Source: Paraburkholderia monticola
GTDB lineage: Bacteria > Pseudomonadota > Gammaproteobacteria > Burkholderiales > Burkholderiaceae
Direction of reading: 5' to 3'
Assembly (NCBI RefSeq): GCF_001580545.1
Contig: NZ_LRBG01000007.1
Span: 62,001 to 126,000, forward strand
Length of the DNA: 64,000 bases
The translations under genes were made by a program, and so were the position numbers. Below the pieces are notes generated by a model that made no database searches, was not told the DNA's origin, and saw only the letters and a list, made by a program, of their open reading frames with translations. Below, piece after piece: positions 42,017 to 49,983 of the stretch. Positions within the stretch are counted from its first letter, which is position 1; every line of letters begins with the position of its first letter.

Positions 42017-43684
42017 TTATTGTTCCTTGCCCTCGCGCTGCTGCAAATGCCGCGCGGCCCGCTGCGACGCCACGACGATCAGCTTCATCGTCGCGCGCGT
42101 CGCGCCGACGAAGAGCTTGCGCGCGCTGCGTTCGTCGAACGCATCGAAGTCGATCTCGGTGAAGATCACGCACGGCGCCGCCTGCCCCTTGAAGCGGTAG
42201 ATCGACTCGAACAGCACGTCGCCTTCGCGATACTCCGGGTTGCCGAACAGATCGTATTTGCCGGTGAAACTGCGCAGCCGATGCGGTCCGAGATGATCGA
42301 GCGCGCTCATCGCCGAGCCCTCGCGGCCGCGAAACGACAGCACCGCGATGTCCTGCTTGCGAAAGCCGAGCGAGAGCGCCTGGGTGATCGCGCGTTTGGT
42401 CGCGTCGATACTGCTTTCGGCGCCCTGCGCTTCGTCGTAGACCGACAGCGATACCTGGGAGCCGTCGAACGGACTACCCGAGGCGAGCGCCGCGGCAAGC
42501 GGCACCGACGCGCCCAGCACGTCGCGCAGATAGTCGAGGATGTCGCGAGGACTGCGGTAGTTGGTGGTTTCCTTCAGCGTGGTCCAGCCGGGCAACGTGA
42601 CCGGCTCGCGCATGTACAGATTCTGCAACGGATCTTCGAGCCACCACCACGCGCCGCCCGGCCGCAGCAGCCGTTCGAGCGCGGCAACCCACGGCTGCTG
42701 GAAATCCTGCCCTTCGTCGACGATCAGCACGTCGAACTGCCAGCGCGATTCGATCGGCGTGTCGGCGAAGACGGCCTCCAGTCGTTCGAACACCTGCGCG
42801 GACTCGAAATCGGGCGCGCGGCCCGCGTCGCGCGCGATCCAGTCGCATAGCTGGTGATAGTTCGCGACCTTCGCCTCAGGCGGCGCGACCCGCGCGATGT
42901 GATCGGCGAGCGGCCGGTTGAAACACACGTACAACGGCCGCTCGCCACGCGCGACCGCGTCCTTCATCACCTGCACCGCGAGTTGCGTCTTGCCCGAGCC
43001 CGCTGTGCCGATCACGCGCAAACGGAACGGCGCGAATTCGAGCCGCCGCGCCCAGGTGGCCAGTCCGCCCGCGAGGCGGGTGACGAGCGTGCCGGCCTGC
43101 CCGACGAGCGCGCTCGTGTCGGGCGTCAACGCGAGTTCGTCGGCGAGAAAGTGGTGGATTTTCGGCGCGCAGGCAAGCCGCGCTTCGTCGGCCGGCAGCG
43201 CTTCGCGGATGATTGCAGCGAGCCGCTCGCGCCGCGTCGCATCGACGATGCGCGCGGGATTCACGCCGGCGATCGCCGCCTCCTTGACGATGTGGTCGGG
43301 ACAGTACAGCAGTTCCTCGATGAAATACGTGCCCGCGCCGAACGCCGCGGTAAAGCGCCGGTGCAGACTCTCGATCGTGTGCGCGAGCGCGATCGCGACG
43401 TTGCGCTCGGTCTGCAGATAGACCTTGACGAGCCCCTTCTGCGTTTCGCGCAGAAAGCCGGTTTTCTGCTCGATGATCATCACGCGCCCCGCGGGACTCA
43501 CGATCACGAAGTCGGCCTCGCCGAACACCGAGAAGTTCTGGTTCAGGCGCGTCCAGTGCACGCCGTGGTAGACGGTGTAGTCGGGAGGTAGCGCCGTTTC
43601 GAGCAGCGCGAGCGTTTCGCGTTCGCGCGCCGCCGCGCCGGTCGCTTCCAGGCTCTTCCAGTCGTCGGGAACAATGCGGGCCAT
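42017..43684 (-). CDS. NERD-domain / UvrD-like superfamily 1 helicase
   Basis: A ~555-aa protein. Residues ~10-130 are a NERD-type nuclease-related domain: WTRLNQNFSVFGEADFVIV followed by GRVMIIEQKTG, the E...D...ExK arrangement of the restriction-endonuclease fold. The helicase core follows with Walker A GTAGSGKTQLAV (K232), Walker B LIVDEGQDF, TTNYRSPRDIL, and C-terminal YRFKGQAAPCVIFTEID and LFVGATRATMKL. It is shorter than UvrD, with small 1B/2B insertions. The likely role is DNA repair, or defence against foreign DNA. The ATG at 43684 (MARIVPDDW) is preceded by AAGG. Confidence 0.88.
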   Translation of the reverse strand: MARIVPDDWKSLEATGAAARERETLALLETALPPDYTVYHGVHWTRLNQNFSVFGEADFVIVSPAGRVMIIEQKTGFLRETQKGLVKVYLQTERNVAIALAHTIESLHRRFTAAFGAGTYFIEELLYCPDHIVKEAAIAGVNPARIVDATRRERLAAIIREALPADEARLACAPKIHHFLADELALTPDTSALVGQAGTLVTRLAGGLATWARRLEFAPFRLRVIGTAGSGKTQLAVQVMKDAVARGERPLYVCFNRPLADHIARVAPPEAKVANYHQLCDWIARDAGRAPDFESAQVFERLEAVFADTPIESRWQFDVLIVDEGQDFQQPWVAALERLLRPGGAWWWLEDPLQNLYMREPVTLPGWTTLKETTNYRSPRDILDYLRDVLGASVPLAAALASGSPFDGSQVSLSVYDEAQGAESSIDATKRAITQALSLGFRKQDIAVLSFRGREGSAMSALDHLGPHRLRSFTGKYDLFGNPEYREGDVLFESIYRFKGQAAPCVIFTEIDFDAFDERSARKLFVGATRATMKLIVVASQRAARHLQQREGKEQ

Positions 43685-43867
43685 GCGGTGCCTTAGTGGG
43701 TTTGGATGCGGGTGTTCAGCACCCGATCCGGAGTGCGGACATTGTACGCAACGCCATGTCAGCCGGGCGGCCCGTCGCGCAAAGGCGCGCGCATCGTGTA
43801 TCGTTACTGGCTGAACGCCGCGCGCGTGGCGCGGCTTGCCAACCGTAAGAAAAAAAGGATTTACCGG

Positions 43868-44494
43868 ATGATTACGATCTGGGGACGCGCCAATTCGGTC
43901 AACGTCCAGAAAGTGTTGTGGTGCTGCGACGAACTGGTGCTGCCGTTCGACCGCATCGACGCCGGCCTGCAATTCGGCCGCAACAACGAACCCGACTATC
44001 TCGCGATGAATCCGACCGGCAAGATTCCGACGCTGGTCGACGACGATTTCGTGCTGTGGGAATCCAACTCGATCCTGCGCTATCTGGCCATGCAATATGG
44101 CGACTCGAGCCTGCTGTATCCGCCCGAACCGAAATCGCGCGCGAGCATCGACCGCTGGCTGGACTGGTCGCTCTCGACGCTGCAACCCACGGAGCGCCCC
44201 GTGTTCTGGACGCTCGTGCGCACGCCGGAGGACCAGCGCGACGCCGTCAAACTCGCCGCCGATGTGAAGGCGGTCACCGTGTTGTGGCGGCTGCTGGATA
44301 CGCACCTGCAAGGCCGCTTCTTTCTCGAAGGCGAGCGATTCACGCTCGCCGATATCGTGCTCGGCGCCTACGCCAGGCGCTGGTTCGGTCTGAACGGTCT
44401 GCAGCGGCCGCCGCTGCCGAATCTCGAACGCTGGTACGCGCGTCTCGCGACGCGCTCGGGGTTCAAGAAGTATGTGGATTTTGCGTTGACGTGA
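43868..44494 (+). CDS. Glutathione S-transferase family protein
   Basis: A 208-aa cytoplasmic enzyme. The thioredoxin-like N-terminal domain has ITIWGRANSVNVQKVLWCCDEL, NPTGKIPTLVDDD with the cis-Pro and ESNSILRYLA, the Glu-Ser pair that binds glutathione. The helical C-terminal domain has FTLADIVLGAYARRWF, the N-capping box of the family. Ser11/Asn in the active-site loop fits beta-proteobacterial GSTs. The ATG at 43868 opens directly into the first strand. Confidence 0.92.
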   Translation: MITIWGRANSVNVQKVLWCCDELVLPFDRIDAGLQFGRNNEPDYLAMNPTGKIPTLVDDDFVLWESNSILRYLAMQYGDSSLLYPPEPKSRASIDRWLDWSLSTLQPTERPVFWTLVRTPEDQRDAVKLAADVKAVTVLWRLLDTHLQGRFFLEGERFTLADIVLGAYARRWFGLNGLQRPPLPNLERWYARLATRSGFKKYVDFALT

Positions 44495-44522
44495 GCATGG
44501 CGCGGGTCGCGCGGACAAGGTT

Positions 44523-45218
44523 TCAGCTAGTCGCGCGACCCGCAAATTCTTCGACCTTGCTGGCCGGGCCCGAAACGATCAGCAGATCCCCCGGCATGAC
44601 AACCGTTTCGGGCAGCGCGTGCTGGAAGTTTTCGCCCGCGCGCTTGACGCCCACTACCATGACACCGAACGCGTTCAGCACGCCGCAATCTCCGAGCGGA
44701 CGATTGTGGGTGGGCACGGGGGCATGAATCGTCGCAACGGCAAATCCTTCGCCGAATTCGATGTAATCCACGATTCGGCCTGTTATCAGGTGAGCGATCC
44801 GTTCACCCATTTCCGCTTCCGGATGAACCACATGATGAGCGCCGATGCGCTCGGCGATCTGGCCGTGCTCCGGGGTCACCGCCTTCAGCCAGATGTCCTT
44901 GATCTGAAGTTCCGTCAGGGCCATCACCGTCATCAGGCTCGCCGAAAGATCGCTGCCAATGCCGACGATCGCATGGCGGAAGTCGGCCACGCCCAGCTGA
45001 CGCAAGGTGTTCACGTTGGTCGAATCGGCCTGAACGGTATGCGTCAAGCGGTCCGCCCATAACTGCACCTGCTGCGCGTCCCGGTCGATTCCCATGACCT
45101 CATGCCCCAGTCGAACCAGCGATTGAGCCACGGCGCAGCCGAAACGCCCCAACCCGATGACGACGACACTGTCGCCTTTCGAAAAGGCGAGCGAAGTCTT
45201 GAACAGATCAGCCAACAA
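44523..45218 (-). CDS. ktrA: KtrA/TrkA-type potassium channel regulatory subunit
   Basis: A 231-aa cytoplasmic RCK protein. RCK_N (residues ~16-135) has the nucleotide-binding GLGRFGCAVAQSL and IDRD at the end of strand 2; RCK_C (residues ~150-225) closes the chain. It binds ATP/ADP or NAD and gates the membrane subunit encoded immediately upstream, whose stop lies 11 bases inside this gene. A single RCK pair, as in KtrA, distinguishes it from the doubled TrkA. Confidence 0.9.
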   Translation of the reverse strand: MLADLFKTSLAFSKGDSVVVIGLGRFGCAVAQSLVRLGHEVMGIDRDAQQVQLWADRLTHTVQADSTNVNTLRQLGVADFRHAIVGIGSDLSASLMTVMALTELQIKDIWLKAVTPEHGQIAERIGAHHVVHPEAEMGERIAHLITGRIVDYIEFGEGFAVATIHAPVPTHNRPLGDCGVLNAFGVMVVGVKRAGENFQHALPETVVMPGDLLIVSGPASKVEEFAGRATS

Positions 45219-46557
45219 TTGGATGCTCCTCGGGGTACCTATATTGCGCGCGCCGTTCGTTCAGCATCAGCGACGTCGCGAAGGTAATGGTTCCAACCCG
45301 GCCGATAAACATCAGCGCGATGATCACGAACTGCGCCGGCGCAGGAAGTTGAGCCGTGATACCGGTCGACAGACCGACCGTGCCGAACGCCGAAATAATC
45401 TCGAAGATCACCTGATCGGTCGGCACATTGGTGAGCGGCAGAATGACAAGCGTGCCGAGCGTGATCATGAAGGCACCCAGCGCGACGACGGTCATCGCTT
45501 GCCTCTGCGCGGACACGCTGACCCGGCGTCCGAACGCTTCGATATCGCTGCGCCCGCGGATCTCCGCCATCACCAGCAAACCCAGAATGGCGACGGTCCC
45601 GATCTTGACGCCCCCTGCCGTTCCCGCACTGCCCCCGCCCACGAACATCAGGAAGTAATGCAGGGCCCAGCTGTCATGAGTCATTGCGCCGATGTCGACC
45701 GAGTTGAAGCCGGCCGTGCGCGACGATACCGAGGCGAAAGCTGCCGAAAGGAACTTCTCGCCGGGCGGCATCGGACCCAGCGTCTTCGGATTGCTCCATT
45801 CGAACAGCAGCAGCGCAAGAAAACCCACGAGCAACAACGCTCCCGTGACCACCAGGGTGAGCCTGCTGTGCAAAGAAAGCTGACGCGCACCGCGCAGTTT
45901 TTCGCGCAGATCGTATAGGACCGGAAACCCGATTCCCCCCAGGACGATCGCGACCATCAGCGGCACCAGCATCGCAGCGTCGGCGGCATAGCGCATCAGA
46001 TTGTCCGGGTGAATTGAAAAGCCGGCGTTGTTGAACGCGGAGACGGCATGGAACAACCCATTCCACGCGGCCTCGCCCCATGCGAGGTGGTAACCGAGAT
46101 GAAGCCTCACCGTCAGCCAGAGTGCGGTGATCAGTTCAGTGAAGAGGGTCATGCCGAACACCAGTCGCGCCACGCTGCCGACGTCCCCCAGACGCAGCGT
46201 GTGCGTCTCGACCTGGGTGATCAGTTTCGCTCGCAGCGGCAACGAGCGGTTGACCATCAGTCCCAGCAACGTGGCCGCCGTCATCATGCCAAAGCCGCCA
46301 ATCTGAAACAGCCCCAGGATGACCCATTGTCCAAAGGACGACCAGTAACTGCCCGTATCGACGACGACGAGTCCAGTCACGCAGACCGCGGAGGTCGCCG
46401 TGAAAATTGCGGTCAGCCACGGCGCCGTCTCACCTTTGGCCTGCGACAAGGGCAACTTCAGAAGGAGCACCCCTGCGGCGATCGTCAGCAGGAAGGCCAA
46501 GGCTACTGCCCGGGAGGGGTGGAGCAGTTGTCGCATCGATACCCCGGCGAAACTCAT
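45208..46557 (-). CDS. ktrB: TrkH/KtrB family potassium translocating subunit
   Basis: A ~449-aa membrane protein with repeated M1-P-M2 units. TATSAVCVTGLVVVDTG is the first selectivity-filter region and FNNAGFSIHPDN, SSRTAGFNSVD and GTVGLSTGIT are the next three, each with the central Gly. It forms the K+ (or Na+-coupled K+) path with KtrA. The open frame starts at a TTG; I prefer the ATG at 46557, and an ATG at 46536 (MRQLLHPSRAV) with GGGG seven bases ahead is as likely. Confidence 0.92.
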   Translation of the reverse strand: MSFAGVSMRQLLHPSRAVALAFLLTIAAGVLLLKLPLSQAKGETAPWLTAIFTATSAVCVTGLVVVDTGSYWSSFGQWVILGLFQIGGFGMMTAATLLGLMVNRSLPLRAKLITQVETHTLRLGDVGSVARLVFGMTLFTELITALWLTVRLHLGYHLAWGEAAWNGLFHAVSAFNNAGFSIHPDNLMRYAADAAMLVPLMVAIVLGGIGFPVLYDLREKLRGARQLSLHSRLTLVVTGALLLVGFLALLLFEWSNPKTLGPMPPGEKFLSAAFASVSSRTAGFNSVDIGAMTHDSWALHYFLMFVGGGSAGTAGGVKIGTVAILGLLVMAEIRGRSDIEAFGRRVSVSAQRQAMTVVALGAFMITLGTLVILPLTNVPTDQVIFEIISAFGTVGLSTGITAQLPAPAQFVIIALMFIGRVGTITFATSLMLNERRAQYRYPEEHPIVG

Positions 46558-46695
46558 TGAGAAGCTGCCTGACAAAGAATAGGCACTTTTTGCCAGTAAG
46601 AGCCCTATTTTTCTTTTGTCGTCAGTGGTCGGCCGACTCCAGGCAAAGCCTTCTCCCGACGCTTCGGCCGGCGCGGCGCCGCCCCCCGCATGCCT

Positions 46696-46701
46696 CTATA
46701 A
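46696..46701 (+). promoter_or_regulatory. -10 element of the Zur-like gene, suggesting a leaderless message
   Basis: A perfect TATAAT ends 7 bases before the ATG at 46709. Transcription normally starts 6-8 bases after the -10, so the mRNA would begin at or next to the start codon. No Shine-Dalgarno lies before this ATG. The -35 region is GC-rich and poor. Confidence 0.45.
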
Positions 46702-46708
46702 TCGACGC

Positions 46709-47308
46709 ATGAAAACCGCCAAGTCCGCCGCGACCGCTCATCCGGTCACTCCCCCACCTGCCGCCCCCGCCGCTGATGCACACGATCACGCTGCGCAGCA
46801 AGACGCGCATGAGCCGTCGCACACGCACGGCTCGTCGCAGGAAGCGGCTCTCTTGCTCGCCGAGGACTACTGCCGCGAACGCGGCGAAAAACTCACGCCG
46901 ATCCGGCGCAAGGTGCTCGAACTGCTGCTGAACTCGGGACGCGCAACGAAGGCCTATTCGCTGCTCGACGAAATGCGCCAGATCCACCCCGGCTCGGCGC
47001 CGCCCACCGTTTATCGCGCGTTGGATTTTTTACTGTCGGCGGGGCTCGTGCATCGGATCGAGTCGATCAATGCGTTCACGGTCTGCCATGACCTGACGCA
47101 ATGCCAGCACGGCATTCTCGTCGTGTGTCAGGAATGCGGCAGCGTCACCGAACTGCATCAGCCGAAGCTGCGTCAGGCCCTCGTCGCGCAGATCGAGGAC
47201 GCGGGCTACCGGCTCGCGAGCGACGAAATCGAATTGAAGGGTCTGTGTTCAGCCTGTCAGGCGGCCAAAGCGACCAGCGAAGCCGCGCCGGCGGCCGTGG
47301 CGAAATAA
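46709..47308 (+). CDS. zur: Fur family regulator, Zur-like
   Basis: A ~199-aa protein. Residues 1-45 are a low-complexity Ala/Pro/His leader with His-rich HDHAAQQDAHEPSHTH, which could bind metal. The winged helix follows (LTPIRRKVLELLL, APPTVYRALDFLLSAGLVHRI), then the dimerisation domain with CHDLTQCQHGILVVCQECGSV and CSAC, the paired Cys of the structural zinc site. The spacing and HxxQCQH motif favour zinc sensing (Zur) over iron. It would repress zinc uptake genes, none of which are in this window. Confidence 0.82.
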   Translation: MKTAKSAATAHPVTPPPAAPAADAHDHAAQQDAHEPSHTHGSSQEAALLLAEDYCRERGEKLTPIRRKVLELLLNSGRATKAYSLLDEMRQIHPGSAPPTVYRALDFLLSAGLVHRIESINAFTVCHDLTQCQHGILVVCQECGSVTELHQPKLRQALVAQIEDAGYRLASDEIELKGLCSACQAAKATSEAAPAAVAK

Positions 47309-47369
47309 CGGCACGTCGCCGGCCTGCGCGGCCCAGCCACTGTCCGACAGGATCGCTGCGAAGCGTCGA

Positions 47370-47780
47370 TCAGCCCGCGCCGCGGGCGTCGATCGCGTCG
47401 TGCAGCAGCGTCACGAGCGCTTCGGGCAACGCGGGTTTGGTCATGAAATGCTGGAAGCCTTCGCCGATGCTGCGCAGACGGTACGCGTCTTCCGTATGAC
47501 CGGTGAGGGCCACCGCCACCGCGGGCGCGTGACCACCGCAAATCTCATGGTCGCGCAGCCGCTGGATCAGATAGAAGCCGTCCATGGTCGGCAAATCGAG
47601 GTCGCAGACGACCGCGTCGGGAAGCAGGCGCATCGCCGCTACGACGCCCTCTTCCGCATCGGCGACCGCGCAGACCTTCGCGCCTTCCGCCTCGAGTAGC
47701 AAGGTCAACGATTCCCGGCTGTCCGGGTCGTCCTCCACCAGCACGATCGTGGCTTGATCGAGCCTCATTGCTGCATTCAT
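47370..47780 (-). CDS. Single-domain response regulator (CheY-like)
   Basis: A ~136-aa receiver domain alone: LVEDDPDSRESL acidic pocket, VVCDLDLPTMDGFYLIQRL with the phospho-acceptor Asp, T in VALTGHTED and K in FMTKPALPE. There is no output domain. The start is uncertain: ATGs at 47882, 47780 and 47768 and a GTG at 47948 are all in frame and none has a good ribosome site. I give the shortest form that keeps the whole domain. No kinase is adjacent. Confidence 0.75.
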   Translation of the reverse strand: MNAAMRLDQATIVLVEDDPDSRESLTLLLEAEGAKVCAVADAEEGVVAAMRLLPDAVVCDLDLPTMDGFYLIQRLRDHEICGGHAPAVAVALTGHTEDAYRLRSIGEGFQHFMTKPALPEALVTLLHDAIDARGAG

Positions 47781-47948
47781 CGTATGTTGTTGCTCTGGAA
47801 AGCCGGTTAGGCCATCGGAAATGGCCAACGTTTCAGTTTGCTGATTGCCGCCGAACTGCACGGCCATGATGTTGCTGTCCATGATTCCGACTCGATTTCG
47901 CACGCCGAGTTGCAGACAGGTCCGCGATTGTAAAACATCGTTCAGCAC

Positions 47949-48399
47949 CTTCCCGAGTACAACGCGTGCGCACGGTAACGCGCCAAAATTGCACGCCGAT
48001 GAAAAAACGGCTCCCGACGCCTACCGCGATTTATCTGCTGACTGCCCGCAGTTTTCAGCGGCTCGCCGATCGCCGGCACCCGATGTTCCAGCGCGGTTCG
48101 TGCGAACCCCGTTCACACGGCCTTTCTCCGCCTGGTATCGATTCCGTCCTTCACAACGTTCGCGCGAGGCGGCGCTGTCGTTCGGCTGGCGTCGCTCGCA
48201 TCCGGTGTGTGTGGAAGCATGTCGCGTGCCTCGTGGCAACGATCCGCATCGTGCGAACGAGGGCCTTGCTTCCCGCTTGACCGTCGTGCCGCGAGGCATT
48301 GGCGCTGCCCTGCTAGCGTGTGGCGGCGTGGCGCTATCATCGTGGGCGCGCAAGCGCCTACAGATCTCCCCGCACTCCAACCCGAGGCCACCCGACACC
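47949..48399. other. Intergenic region upstream of the RraA gene
   Basis: About 450 bases between the receiver gene and the RraA-like gene. Short frames on both strands lack family features and ribosome sites, and I see no repeat or strong hairpin. It probably holds two divergent promoters. Confidence 0.4.
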
Positions 48400-49131
48400 A
48401 TGTCCGCTCCATCGCCCGCCCTTTCCGCCGCGACGCTCGATATCCTCCGTCACGTCAGCACCGCCACGCTGACGACCCAGCTGTTCAAACGCGGTTTGCG
48501 CAACACGTTCATGCAGGGCGTCGCGCCACTCGGCGCGCAGCGCGGCGCGAATCTGGTCGGGCCGGCGTTCACGCTGCGTAACATCCCCTCGCGCGAAGAC
48601 ATCGACGTGCTGGAGCTGTTCGCGGACCCCGAGTACGCGCAGCGCAAATGTGTCGAGACCGTTCCGCCGGGCCATGTGCTCGTGCAGGATTGCCGCGGCG
48701 AGCGCGGCAGCGCGTCGTTCGGTTCGATTCTGTCGTTACGTTTGCAGGTGCGCGGCGTTGCCGGCATGGTGTCCGACGGCCCGGTGCGCGACAGCGCGAC
48801 GATCGCCGCGCTCGACATGCCGGTGTTCTGCGCAGGCGCGAGCGCGCCGCCCAATCTGATCCGCCATCACGCAGTCGATATCAACGTGCCGATTGGCTGT
48901 GGTGGAGTCGCGGTGTTTCCGGGCGACGTGATCGTCGGCGATGTGGATGGGGTCGTGGTGATTCCGCTGAAGATGGCCGACGACGTCGCGCAAGCCGCGG
49001 TCGAGCAGGAACGGCTCGAAGCGTTTCTGACCGAACGGATTCGCGCCGGCGCGGCGCTGCCCGGCACTTATCCGCCGAACGAGGCGACCAAGGCGGCGTT
49101 CGACGAGTGGAAGAAAAATCGCAAAATCTAG
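48400..49131 (+). CDS. RraA family protein (4-hydroxy-4-methyl-2-oxoglutarate aldolase-like)
   Basis: A 243-aa protein of PF03737. The core has VQDCRGERGSASFGSILSLRL, the GVAGMVSDGPVRDSATIAAL segment with the metal and pyruvate-binding Asp-Arg, and VGDVDGVVVIPLKMAD. True RraA (~160 aa) inhibits RNase E, while longer members such as this are usually divalent-metal aldolases or decarboxylases acting on oxaloacetate or HMG-type acids. The ~20-aa longer N-terminus fits the latter. A GC hairpin follows the stop. Confidence 0.85.
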   Translation: MSAPSPALSAATLDILRHVSTATLTTQLFKRGLRNTFMQGVAPLGAQRGANLVGPAFTLRNIPSREDIDVLELFADPEYAQRKCVETVPPGHVLVQDCRGERGSASFGSILSLRLQVRGVAGMVSDGPVRDSATIAALDMPVFCAGASAPPNLIRHHAVDINVPIGCGGVAVFPGDVIVGDVDGVVVIPLKMADDVAQAAVEQERLEAFLTERIRAGAALPGTYPPNEATKAAFDEWKKNRKI

Positions 49132-49141
49132 CGCCCTTTCA

Positions 49142-49163
49142 AAGGGCCGGACGGCCGGCCCTT
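49142..49163. terminator. Hairpin between convergent RraA and TetR genes
   Basis: AAGGGCCGG at 49142-49150 and CCGGCCCTT at 49155-49163 form a perfect 9-bp stem with a 4-base loop, 10 bases after the RraA stop. It is symmetrical, so it could serve both genes; T-tracts are weak. Confidence 0.5.
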
Positions 49164-49179
49164 CAGACCGGCCGTCGCT

Positions 49180-49908
49180 TCAATCGCTCTTGCTGGGCCC
49201 AATGCCTTGCACCAGCAATGCCACTGCATGCCGCGCGATTTCCGGGCCGCCGATATTGCGGCGCAACGGATCGTTGCGCCACAGCTTCGAGGTCGCGAGC
49301 GGCAGAATCGTCATGCCGAGCAGCGTGACGAACACGAGCGCGGGCTCGAGCGATGCATTCAGGCGCCCCTCCTTCTGCCAGCGCGCGATTGCCAGCAACG
49401 ACGCCTTCTGATGCGCGAAACCGAAACGCTCATGCATGCGCTGCCGCAGCAACCCGCCGTCGCTGATCACTTCGCGCACCCACAGCGACGGGAACCACGG
49501 GTTATCGCTCGCGATCTGCACGAGCCGCACGGTCAGCTGCGTGATGGCCGCAACGGGGTCGTCGGGATTCTCCTGGAACGGCAGGCCTAGGCTTTCGCGT
49601 AAGGGCCCGAAACACTCGTCGATCAGCACGTCGAGCAGTTGATCGCGGGTCTTGAAGTAGTAGTGCACCATCGCGGGCGTGAAACCGGCCTCGCGGGCGA
49701 TTTCGCCCAGCGATGTCTCGACGATGCCCTGCTTCGCGAACAGCGTGAGTGCGGCATCGATCAAGCGCGCGCGCTGCTCGGGGCCGCGCGCCGCGCCCGT
49801 TGGCCGGCCGGGTCGGCGGGCGGTTGGTGCGGCGGTCGGCGCGGCGGTTGGTGCGGCGGGTGCGGGGCTCGCGATATTCGCGGGGTCATCAGACGAGATA
49901 CTTGCCAT
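49180..49908 (-). CDS. TetR family repressor, probable regulator of the adjacent MFS pump
   Basis: A 242-aa protein. A ~45-residue Ala/Pro/Thr-rich leader precedes the TetR HTH (IDAALTLFAKQGIVETSLGEIAREAGFTPAMVHYYFKTRDQL is its full span, residues ~50-92). The C-terminal ligand domain is variable. It is divergent from an EmrB-type pump with 75 bases between the starts. That AT-rich gap contains ATTAA-N8-TTAAT and TTAATTAA, likely overlapping promoters and operator. Such pairs respond to the pump's toxic substrate. Confidence 0.85.
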   Translation of the reverse strand: MASISSDDPANIASPAPAAPTAAPTAAPTARRPGRPTGAARGPEQRARLIDAALTLFAKQGIVETSLGEIAREAGFTPAMVHYYFKTRDQLLDVLIDECFGPLRESLGLPFQENPDDPVAAITQLTVRLVQIASDNPWFPSLWVREVISDGGLLRQRMHERFGFAHQKASLLAIARWQKEGRLNASLEPALVFVTLLGMTILPLATSKLWRNDPLRRNIGGPEIARHAVALLVQGIGPSKSD

Positions 49909-49983
49909 TGCATTGAATTTGACGTGAGAGGCGATGTCGCATATATTAATCTCTCGGTTAATTAATTTCAACGCGTTGCCGCC

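Noticed and set aside
49909..49983. Defined TetR operator from ATTAA-N8-TTAAT
   Set aside because: The 5-bp arms in an AT-rich gap are too weak to call a specific site; noted only within the TetR entry.
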